From Hysterangium stoloniferum (Eukaryota > Basidiomycota > Agaricomycetes > Hysterangiales > Hysterangiaceae), in contig WHVD01000007.1 in assembly GCA_015178975.1 (NCBI GenBank), positions 682,001 to 746,000 on the forward strand: a DNA stretch of 64,000 bases, in the 5' to 3' direction. The position numbers were made by a program, and so were the translations under genes. The notes below the pieces were generated by a model. The model searched no databases. It had not been told where the DNA came from and saw only the letters and a program-made list of their open reading frames with translations. Every line of letters starts with the position of its first letter. Within the stretch, counting starts at the first letter, position 1. Positions 41,325 through 51,529 of this stretch are shown in pieces.

Positions 41325-42014
41325 TCAATGATCTCTTGAATTACTATTCACAGTATTGGCACCATGAGATAGTTGAGTAGAAACCTGTCAATGACGTTCT
41401 GGCCTTCCCATGGTCCACGCGTCATTCGCTCGTATATGATCAACTTGGTCATCAGGGAAACTTTATTTGCGCTGTAAAGCACTTTATTCCAACCATATCC
41501 AAACCGACTCCACAGTAATACCCGGGGCAAATTTCCACACTTGGCGACGAGCTATACGGCGGTGAGACAACCCCCCAGTCTTTGTCATACTGATGACATG
41601 GACTGACTTTGGATGTGGCGTTGGTGGATCTCCCTCGTATCTTAATATTATTAGGTGGGTCATCGCCAGTTCTTTCCTTGAGTCTGACAAAATCCGGTCT
41701 GTACACAGGGTAAAGAAAACTATTTGCTCTTACGCACCCATTCCTCGACCCAACCTTCCACTCTTCTTCAGACGGTGGTATGTGCTAGTAGTCATCGGGT
41801 GGTAACATAAACGGTTCTCGCGATGGAGACAGCTACATCACTCTCGAATCTTCATCAGAAATATTTCCCTCATTTCGGTCTCATTTATCTCCTGGCGTTC
41901 CAAACTCAATATAGCCTGTGAAACCAAGGGTTGTAGCCACTCAACCTCTTGCAGGAGGCGTTCAGCCCGTCCGATATCGTGGCTGCTCAGAGTCGTCGCA
42001 TTTGAAGTTGACAT
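41325..42014 (-). pseudogene. array gene copy U2, exons 1-2 only
   Basis: ATG 42,014 (MSTSNATTLSSHDIGRAE). LLQEVEWLQPLVSQAILSLE is followed by stops; intron 1 acceptor is near 41,695. Exon 2 content (DPPNNIKIRGRSTNATSKVS, APGITVESVWIWLE) is in shifted frames. Truncated at about 41,325 by direct fusion to a module X remnant, so exons 3-5 are missing. Confidence 0.7.
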
Positions 42015-42029
42015 TGGTTGGTAACAGAT

Positions 42030-43090
42030 TGTTGTGAAACCGAAGAGGACGCTGCGATTTTAAGGTGCAGGCATGAGGGGATTTATTTTCCAGGTATAGC
42101 ATTGTGGCGGTGCTTTATACAGGATACCCAGCGTTTCGTCCCTTCCTTTGAAATCACTTGAGGGCCCGTTCTTCCTTTTCCAATAATAAATCCAGGACAC
42201 TCTCAAGTTACTTTGCCATTTTCGTTTGCCGCTATTCCTTAACTTCATCAGATCGCATACTGCAGACGCCACATGTGGCCGCTGGGAATATATTGACAAG
42301 CTCTCACCGCATAATGTGGTAACTTCTCAGTTCGTGAGAGCTATATTTCATATCAATCCAGCCTTTCTGTCAGTTAATAAGTGACATCTCAATGCCTGGA
42401 ATATGTAAATGCAGTAAATGCTATCCATGTACAGCCGTAGGCACTTCTGACTCCGGCCACATCCAACCGAAATATGCGCTCCGTGTTCAATCCTTTCAGA
42501 ATTCCAACGATCAATCCACTTGAATAATTCCTTAGTCACATGTTTATTGGGGTCAAACCTGAATATTCTAGGTTGCGGCCAGTCTATCAGTGTTTTCACC
42601 AATAAACTATGTAATCTATATTCAATCATTATTGCTTAGACTCTCCCGTGGAGTGACCTATTCTCCCCGGGCTCAAGTTATTTATCATGGACCTCCCTCG
42701 TCGACGCGAAAATGCCAAGGAAGATCAAGTATTTTGAGCCACTGTAGCTGGCCTCTTGCAGATGGAGCTCCTCGGGTTTGTAATCCGAACTAACCGACAC
42801 GCTGCTTGCCTTGAGACCTCCGAGTGGTATTCTATTTGAAGTGATTCTCATTGAAAAATCGGATCTCATTCTAATCACGACTAAGCCCCGCCCGTATATG
42901 CGACCTCTCTATACCATCAACAAGAAGCTGCCCAGAACACAAAGGTGGTAAAAAGTGACTATATGCGCTCTTGGATGCGCTCAAACTATATAGCTTTACA
43001 TAAAGTAGAAATATTCCCAAAGGAGATTTAAGTAAAGAGTAATGTCACCGTCCTTCCTCCTGGTTCGGATAATGGATCGGTGTTATCCAC
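42030..43090. repeat. array flank between U4 and U2 (modules Z, Z2, Y)
   Basis: 42,060-42,300 matches 47,410-47,620; 42,310-42,700 matches 51,800-52,010 and 62,000-62,220; 42,740-43,060 matches 45,110-45,400. No conserved open frame. Confidence 0.5.
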
Positions 43091-43096
43091 GAGAAA

Positions 43097-44660
43097 TTAG
43101 GATATATCGGGTGGGATGGGTAGAGCAAGCGCATCGGCAGGCCAACCATGATCCTTTAACACAGATGTACAGTTCGAATTAGAGGTTACCGACACGCCGG
43201 TAAAAGGTGTGGCGAGGACGGAAAGGAGGGAATGACCCATGAGGTGTAATCTTTCAAAGCGGATACGGGTGGATTGATCGTTGATGGAGCCACGCATTGT
43301 GTCACAATTTGGGAGAAGACGATCGAGAATCGCGATTATATCAAGGCTGCGCACTGTGGTACACGCGGATTCGATGTCAGAAGATCCAGCTAGCAGCTTC
43401 AGAGTAACGTCAATCAGGTCTTCGCCTGACCACAGGAGCCAGGAATTTGGACGCTTGTGTGTCAGAATCAGACTGGTAGGATATGTTCATGGGCAGATAT
43501 GTGGTGATGCTGGAAGGTAGAGCATCAGCAACATACTGTTGGAATTCCGAGTGTGACATAACCTCGTCTCTTTGTTTCATTGTTTCATTGTTTTTATTTT
43601 CTTTGTTCTATTCCTCTTTTGTTCTCTATTTTAGTATTCCTTTTGTTTAGCAGACATATAAGTAGCCTAGAATCCATGTATCTAGCTATTCGTTTGCCTT
43701 ACGGCCAAATAGACAAACGGAACCTTATTGCTCTCTGTTCTCGCGAGCTTAATTCTAACACATACCTTAGGAGGGGTTCAATGAGCGAATAAATCACATT
43801 AAACTGGTTGATATAATCCATGCGAAGGCTGCTGTCGTCGAAGAAGGTTTTCAGGGACCAGATATCATTCTGCAGTGACCACGATATCCCCTCATCCATA
43901 TGAAAAGTCAAAGACGCTATATGGCGGTTGGTGTCGTCCAATAGAACCTTCAATACATCTCCAGCGATATATCGAAACCAGCGATCTTGGCTCATACAAC
44001 ACGCGAGAAGTTGTATAGCAGATTCATGCAATAAATTTCGGCATTGGGAATTTTGTCTGTTATGGTTTTGGTGGGGGTAGGATAAAATGATGTGATGTCG
44101 GGACGCACGGTTGTACCCAGAATTCAATGCAACCTCTGATGGCTGTGAGCTCCTCTACAGACAGTTGACGCACGTGGGAGATCACTCGCACGATATACAC
44201 AAGTTCGTCAACGAGGAGGGGATATTGATGGCATGACAAATATCGTGCGATTTGTAGAATAAACGTCGACGCAACCTCATTCAGGTTGTTATGTAGCGGT
44301 TATTTGATTACAGTGTTATAAAGCAATGACGTAATTGCAGTCGATGACCGATCTGTATCTTCCCATCCAGCGCCGGGACACCAGTAGAAGGCCGAAGCCA
44401 AATATTTCATAAGCATGGCACTGTTACCGTGCCTCCGCCATATATCATCTGAAATCCTGACCGCCCCCCTAAGACCACTGACGCCTGTTGTCGAATTCGG
44501 TGTGGGTATATGGGTCTATACACATTGAGTAAGTTGGTCCTGTGTGTTTAATGATTGATGCCATTGTATCCCTACCTCAATAAATCAATGGTCTCCTGAA
44601 TTACTATTCCGAGTCTTGGCAGAGTGAGATGCTTGTGTAGGAACTTGTTAAAGGGCTACC
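43097..44660 (-). pseudogene. array gene copy U4, 5'-truncated, with a solo LTR in intron 4
   Basis: Starts in the last part of exon 2 (about 44,660), where module Y sequence is fused. Exon 3 has AAA TAA CCG where siblings read AAA TCA CCG (K-stop-P). Exon 4 reads SAIQLLACCMSQDRWFRYIA and FFDDSSLRMDYINQFNVIYS. Intron 4 contains the 224-bp LTR (43,537-43,760). Exon 5 reads MRSLDIIAILDRLLPNCDTM and HSLLSVLATPFTGVSV to the stop at 43,097. Non-functional. Confidence 0.75.
43537..43760. repeat. 224-bp solo LTR, duplication CATAC
   Basis: TGTTGGAATTCC...AATTCTAACA flanked by perfect CATAC (43,532-43,536; 43,761-43,765). TGTTGGA...TCTAACA ends resemble Ty1/copia LTRs; the class is inference. It sits at the donor of intron 4 of U4, and the duplicated CATAC is the donor GTATG read on the gene strand. 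Confidence 0.85.
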
Positions 44661-45400
44661 AGGTGTGCCACCCGGAACGCTTTGTTATACCTAATTTAGG
44701 CCGGTTTGCCATCAAGTGGTCATGAAATATGGCTTCCTCGAACTTCTCCTGTATCACTAAGTATCAGTTATACACTATATGGGTCTCAAACGTGCTTGGT
44801 GGTGCTCGTTTTACCTTCCTTGCAATATTCGCGATCGTCGTTGTTCTCAAGTCGGATCCCATGGGAGCGAGGCGCTCCATCATCGGGTCAAGGTTTCGAA
44901 TGGAGAGAAATACTTGATTGAATCCGCCCAACACCCTATCAAAGACCCTTCCTTTTATTTCAGATTATTTGTCTCATGGTAGCCAATCAGGAGATTAAAC
45001 ATAGATTTTAAAATTAGGTGAATCGGACCGAGATAACTGTCGGCATGGATTAGTGGGTTACGGGTGGTGGTTGCTGCTCTTCAATGAGTTGCTTCCTGCT
45101 ATCTCAACTAACTGATCCGCTGCATTCTTGAAAGCTCCGAGTCGTATTCTATTTGAAGTGATTCTCGTTGATAAATTGGATGTGATTCTAGCCACCACTA
45201 ACGCCCACCAATATATGCAACGTATGTATAGAATCAACGAGAAGCTGCGAAGCACACAAAGTAAAAGTGACTACATGCGCTCTTGACTGCCCACAAACTA
45301 TGTAGCTTTACATAAATTAGAAATATTGCCAAAGGGGAGTTAACTGAAGAGTAATAGCAGTATTCTTCCTCCTGGCTGGATAATGTGTCGGTGTTACCAA
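44661..45400. repeat. module Y between U3 and U4
   Basis: Matches 34,130-34,850 closely (for example CAAACGTGCTT at 44,787 and 34,275) and 62,520-63,180. Lies just 3' of U3 and cuts into U4. No gene supported. Confidence 0.6.
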
Positions 45401-45407
45401 GGAGAAA

Positions 45408-47375
45408 TTATGATATGTTGTGCGTATTGGATGGAACAAGAGCATCGGAAGACCAACCATGATTCTCCAACACGGATCGGGAGCTTGAATGAGACGCTAC
45501 GCACACACCGGTGAAAGGTGTGGCGATGACACAAAGGAAGGAATGCGACACGAGGTAAAATTGTTCAACGTCGGCAACGAAGTATCGACCGTTGATTGAG
45601 CCATGCATTGGGTCACAATGTGGAAGAAGACGAGCGAGAATGTCGATTATATTGAGGCTGCGCACTATGGTACACGCAGATTCGATGTCGGGAGACGCAG
45701 CTATCAGCTTCAGAGTAACCTCGATTATTTTCTTGCCTGAAAAGAGGAGAAGAAATGTTTCACTCGTGTGTGTCGTAATCAGACTGGTAGGATATTTGAA
45801 TGGGCGGATATGAGATTATGCTTGAAGGTCAAACATTGTCAACATACCTTAGGAGGGGTTCAATGAGCGAAGAAACCACATTCAGCTGGTTGATATGATC
45901 CGTGCGAAGCGTGCCATCGTCAAAGAAGGTTTCTAGGTCTCTGATACGTTTCGAAAGTGAACATGACGTTTCCCAATCGATATGAAGTGTCAATGTTGCT
46001 ATATGGAGGCTTGCGTCGTCTAAAATAACCTTCAATGCATCTCCAGCAATATTTCGAAACCAGGAATCTTGGTGGATGGAACACACGAGAATCCTTATAG
46101 GAGATTCAAACAAGGAAATTCGCGGTGAGTAATTTTGTCTGTTCTGGTTTTGGTGGGCAGGATGCAATGATGTGATATCGCGACGCACGGTTTTAACCAG
46201 AATTCAATGTAAACTCTGATCGCAGCGAGCTCCACTGCAGACAGTTGACGCACGTGGGAGATGTGTTCCACGATTCTCCAAAGGCCACTGGTGAGGAAAA
46301 TTGGGGAAGGAAAAGATGATGAAAGATATTTGGCGATTTGTACAATGAATGTGGACGCAGCCTCATCCACGTTGGTGTGTAGTGGTGATCTGATGACAGC
46401 CTTGTAAAGGGAAGACGTAATTGAAGTTGATCGCGGATCTACATCTGACCATCGAGCGCCGGGACACCAGAGGAAGGCCATAGCCAAATCTGTCATAAGC
46501 TTGGCAGTGTGAAATCCGTTTCTCCCACTTGAATACCATATCCGGTGTGAGAACGTCCAGTCATGTAAGACCACGCACGCCTGTTGTCTAATTAGAAGGG
46601 GATAGGTGGGTCTAGAAAGACGTGAGTATGTTGAGTAATCAATGGTTGACGCGGTTGTATCCCTACTTCATCAAATCGATGGTCTCTTGAATTACCATGC
46701 CCAGTCTTGGCAGAGTGAGATACTTCTGTAGACACTTGTTAAAGGCATTGTTGCTTCCATATCCACGGGCTATTCCCCCGTATATCATCAACTTTGCCAT
46801 CAGCGAAGCTCTCTGTGCCCTGTGAAGCACGCCCATCCCAATCCTGTCCATGCCAACACCTAGGTAATACCCGGGGCTAATATCAAGAATTGAAGACGAG
46901 CTATCAGCCCGTGAAACCACTCCCCAGTCGATCTCATGATGATTGCAATATGGGTTCATGTTCGATGTCGTGTTGGTGGATCTACTTCGCGTTTTAATAA
47001 TAGTCGGTGGGTCACGACAATGTGCTTCTCCTAGGCACTGAAAGCGTCCAGTTTCTCAACAGTGTACACGAAAGGCTATTGTATTTTGCGCACCCATTCC
47101 TCAACCCAAACTTCCACATCTTCTTCAGACAGTGGGATATGCTCGTCTTCGGGACCTCGATAACACACGCCATGCCCATCTTCGATACAGCTCCATCGGT
47201 CTCGAAGCTTAACCCGGAATCTTTCCCTTCTCACCGCGTCAAATCTCTCTTCCCGTTCTTCTGCGCTCAATGCAGCTGGGGACACCAAGGGTTGTAGCCA
47301 CTGAACTTCTTGTAGGAGGCTTTCAGCCCGTACGACATCGTTGCTGCTCAGAGTCCTCTCGTTTGAACTCGACAT
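45408..47375 (-). CDS. array gene U3: intact 5-exon gene of unknown function, 580 residues
   Basis: Exons 47,375-47,094, 47,037-46,667, 46,611-46,189, 46,138-45,848, 45,783-45,408. Introns are 56 (donor GTGCGC), 55 (GTAGGG), 50 (GTGCGT) and 64 nt (GTATGT), all ending AG. Spliced length 1,743 nt, no internal stop. ATG chosen because MSTSN/MSSSN is shared by most copies. Exon 1: SLLQEVQWLQPLVSPAALS, WSCIEDGHGVCYRGPEDEHI, VEVWVEEW; exon 2 opens CLGEAHCRDPPTIIK and has DISPGYYLGVGMDRIGMGVL and KYLTLPRLGMVIQETIDLMK. Exons 3-5 are mainly hydrophobic helices (ESPIRILVCSIHQDSWFRNI, IIEVTLKLIAASPDIESACT, HSFLCVIATPFTGVCV). A helical-repeat (ARM/HEAT-like) fold is a guess. Cys/His spacing across exons 1-2 could bind metal. 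No signal peptide or clear membrane segment. I do not recognise the family. Confidence 0.7.
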
Positions 47376-47399
47376 TGGTGGGTAGCAGGTGGTTGTGAT

Positions 47400-49500
47400 A
47401 CCGGAAGGGGATGCTGCGCTTTTAAGTTACAGTTATTAAGGGAATAAATTTCAAGGTATCGCATTGTGGCGGTGCTTTATACAGGATACCCAGCTATTCA
47501 TCCCTTCCTTTTACACAACCTCAAGCCTCAACCGCCTTCATTCATACATGCTCCAGGATTGTCTCAAGTTCTCTCACTATGATATACACCAATTCCTTGG
47601 TCTTCAACAGATTGTCTATGGCAGAGAGCAGTTATCCCAGTCATGAATAGTTCGATGAACCTTCACCGCATAATGTGGCAACTTCCGACTTCTCGAGCGC
47701 TAGAGTTTTGGGCATTAATCTCTTACGTTAGTTGAGAAGTGAAATGTCAATTGATAGAATATTTAAATGCAGTGGATGCTATCCATGACAGCGCTTCTCA
47801 GGTGCAGCCCCGCCACTCCGGCTATATTTAGCGGAAGATCCGCTTCGTGTTCAATTCTTTCAGAATTCCAACGAGCATCCCATTTTAATAATTCTTTACT
47901 TTGGCTAATTGGCGTAGAAAGTAAATATGCCTGTTTGTGGCGAGTCCGTCAGATTTTCATTAACAAATTGTGCATGTAATCTATATTTAGTCATAATTAA
48001 GTACACGCCAGAATTAGTATTACCCGGTCCTTGTGAGCGGAGTAATGGGGAACCCCTCATGATTGAATGGTATCATGGTTTTGCTCCTCATTTCCCGTCC
48101 TGGACCTGCAAGGGGCATGATGAAAACATCATATGTAATATCCTGCCCGTCTGACTTATCGGGGCATTTTCATGTTTCTACCTATTTTTGTTAATATATT
48201 TTGTAAAGAGGACATATTTTTGACTGCTTTAAAACTTGCTGATGTATGTGTATTAGTACATAATTCACTTGATTATTATATGCAAATTCAGAAGCTGACA
48301 GCTGGGTATCTCACTTGACGTGCCTGACCGGCATTTTGTACATATATCTTTGTCAATTCAGAAGTGGCTGGGAATATAACCTGGAGTATAGTCATTTTAA
48401 ACCCACGTTATGAGGCCAATGAACCTTAGATACATACTAACGAGAACTCTGAATCGTTAGGAATCGTACAAAGGTGGGTGAGAGATGGCAAAACGTGCTC
48501 GAACGCTGAAAACCGTATTCACCTCGATAATGGCGACATCATATTTAATTCAGTTGCCTGTTTGTGTTAATAGCAGCACCAATCCAGCCAGGTGCTCAAA
48601 AATGTTCCCTTTAAATGAAATAAAAGACTTGTTGGAATGGAAGACTCATCACTACAATGGTTTCAGGCGCTCGAAGGAAGAACGGCTATCTGGGATGCTC
48701 CAGACTGTTCCAGACGCTACACCATGTGCAGGCGCGCATTCTAAATTACGGGGGCCTTCCTTCTGTGAGCGGCCCGAATCAAATACCAATTTACTGATCC
48801 TTCGTCTTCTTCAAGACATCCTGTGTCCTTGGGGCTCCTTCCTCTTCATTTTCCTCCTTCAAGCAGCGGTCACAGAATATCGGGGATATACAGGTGCGTC
48901 ACCCGGTAGGCTTCCTATACCTAACTTAGACCCGTTTGCTATCAAGTGGTCATCGCCTCTGGCTTCCTCGCACGTCTCCCGTATCGCTACGCATCAGTTA
49001 TACATTATAGCGTTCTCACAAGTGCCTTTGGATGCTGGTTGACCTTTTTTGCAATATTCGCCTTGTCCTTGTCCTCAAATCTGATCCCATGGGAGCGAGG
49101 CGGTCCAGCATCGAGGGGAGGTTTGAATGGAGGGAAATACTTAATAGAATGCGCCCAACGCAGTCGTTGTACGTTTTAAAGGCTCCTCCTTGCATTCCAG
49201 AGGTTGTGCCCCACGATAGCCAATCAGGAGATTGAACATAGATTTTGAAGATTAGGTGAATCTGACCGAGAAAACCGTCGGCATGGATTAGTGAGTTGCG
49301 GTGTTGTTTGCTGCTATTCAGTGACTGGCTTCATGCTATCCCAACTAACTGATACGCTGCTATCTGTGAAACCTCTGAGGGTGATATCAATGTGCGTATA
49401 GCATCATCGAGAAGCTTCCAGGCACACAAAGGCGGTCAAAAGTGACCATATGCACTGTATGTAGCTTTACATAAATGAGAAATATCGCCACAAGGCGAGT
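47400..49500. repeat. array flank upstream of U3: modules Z, Z2, X, Y
   Basis: 47,410-47,620 Z; 47,660-47,830 Z2; 47,830-48,050 shared with 39,250 and 62,000; 48,060-48,880 the least interrupted copy of module X (the insertion site of gypsy #2 corresponds to about 48,510); 48,890-49,500 module Y. A 185-codon frame at 48,485-49,042 is not maintained in the copies at 33,740-34,060 or 62,400, so I do not call it. Confidence 0.55.
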
Positions 49501-49610
49501 GAAGGAAAGAGTAATAGTACTATCCTTCCTCCTCGTTCGGATAGTGTATCAGTGCTATCCAAGAGACATAATGCGTGCGGAATGGATGGAACAAGAGCAT
49601 TAGCACACTA

Positions 49611-51503
49611 TTAATGGTCCTCCAACACTAATCTGGATGTTGAATTAGATGGTACGCACAGACCGGCGAAAGGTGTGGCGATGACACAAAGAAAGGAATG
49701 AGCCACGACAGTTACTCGTTCAAGGGAAGGACCGAGGTTTTGATCGGTGATTGAGCCGCGCATTGCGTCACAAAGTGGAAGAAGACGGGCGAGAATGGGG
49801 ATGATATTGAGGTTGCACACTGTAGTACACGCGGAATTGATGTCGTAAGATGCAGCTATCAGCTTCAGAGTGACATCGATTAGTCGTTTTCCTAACCACA
49901 GGAACCACGAATTTGGACACATGTGTGTCAGAATCAGATTGGTAGGATATTGTGATGGGGAGGATATGAGACGATGCTGGAAGGTAAAACAATATCAACA
50001 CACCTTAGGAGGGGCTCATTGAGCGAGGAAACTACATTCAGCTGGTTCATATGATCCATGAGGAGTGTCTTGTCCTAGAAAAAGGTTTCTAGGGAAAATA
50101 TATCGCGCCACAGTGAATGTGACGTGTTCTCATCGATGTGAAATGTCAAGGACGCTATATCTAGATTTATGTCGTCCACTACAACTTTCAATACATCACC
50201 AGCAATATTTTGAAACCAGGTATCTTGGTGGATGCAACACACGAGAAGCTGTATAGGAGATTCATGGAAGGAAAGTCGGTGTGAGTAATTTTGTCTGTTG
50301 TGGTTTTGGTGAGCAGGACAAAAGGATGTGATGTTGGGACGGTTGTACCCAGAATTCAATGAAGCCTCTGATCGCAGTGAGCTCCACTACAGACAGTTGA
50401 CGCACGTGAGACAAGTCATATCCACGATAACCGCAAGGTGCTTAAGGGGAGGTGGATTGCATGGGGATGATAAATATCCGGCGATTTGAAGAATAAATGT
50501 CGATGCAACCTCACTCACGTTCGTGTGTAGCGGTGATTTGATCACAGCATTGTAAAGTGAAGACGTAATTGCAGCTGATCGCCGATCTACATCCGACGAT
50601 CGAGCGCCGGGACGCCAGAGGAAAGCCGAACCCAAAGATGCTATAAGTTTGTCAGTGTGTCCTCCCTTCCTCCGCTGTATAACACTTGAACTATAGAACC
50701 CCCCTAATCCACTGATGCCTGTTCTCGAATTCGGAGCGGGTATATGGGTTTACAAACATTGAGTAAGTATGTCCGGTATTTAATGATTGCCATGTTGTGG
50801 CCTACCTCATCAAATCAATGCTCTCTTGAATGACTATTACCTGTCTTTGCAGCGTAATATACCATTGTATAGGCTTGTTAAAGGCCTTGTCGTCTCCGTA
50901 TCCACGCGCCATTCGCTTGTATAGCGTCAACTTTGCCATCAGCGAAACCTTCTTTGCGTTGAACAGCACTTTCATTCCAATCCTTTCCAAACCGACTCCT
51001 AATAAATATCCTGGGGCAATTTTAATACTTGAAGATGAGCTATCAGGAAGTGAGCCCCCCCCCCAGTCGATATTACGGCTCTGATATGCACCGAGATATG
51101 ATGCCGTGTTGGTGGACCCCCCTCGCATCTTAATAATTGTCGGGGGCTCATGACAATTTCTCTCTCCTTGGCACTGAAAGCATGACGTTTGTCAAGTGTG
51201 TATGTGAGAAGCATATTTCATTTTGCACACCCATTCTTCCACCAAAACTTCCACGTCTTCTTTAGACAATAGTATGTGCTCGTCGTCTTCAGGTGCTCGA
51301 TAACATAAACCATGCCCATGTTCCAGACAGCTCCATCGTTCTCGAAGATTCATCTGGAATCGTTCCCTCATTCTCGTCTCATTGATATCCTGTCGTTCTA
51401 ACCTCAATACAGCCGGTGAAACCAAGGGTTGTAGCCACTCAACCCCTCGTAGGAGGGGTATGATATTTTGCCTGTTCAGAGTTATATCCTTGGAAGTTGA
51501 CAT
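49611..51503 (-). pseudogene. array gene copy U5, splice site lost
   Basis: ATG 51,503 (MSTSKDITLNRQNIIPLL). Exons 1 and 2 are open (ERWSCLEHGHGLCYRAPEDD; APGYLLGVGLERIGMKVLFN; KLTLYKRMARGYGDDKAFNK). At the end of intron 2 the acceptor AG found in siblings is AA (about 50,747). Exon 3 has TAG stops and a shift (LGSAFLWRPGARSSDVDRRS readable from 50,635). Exon 4 SFHESPIQLLVCCIHQDTWF; exon 5 KRLIDVTLKLIAASYDINSA and HSFLCVIATPFAGLCV, ending early with two stops at 49,611. Confidence 0.75.
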
Positions 51504-51529
51504 TGGTGATAGGAGTCATCCTCATGTCG

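Noticed and set aside
48060-48500. Module X as part of a longer LTR of gypsy #2
   Set aside because: X also occurs without the LTR, and the AGGAA duplication lies exactly at the TGTTA/TAACA ends, so X is flanking DNA.
48485-49042. 185-codon plus-strand open frame in module X
   Set aside because: Related module X copies near 33,800 and 62,400 do not keep the frame, composition is not protein-like and no motif is visible.
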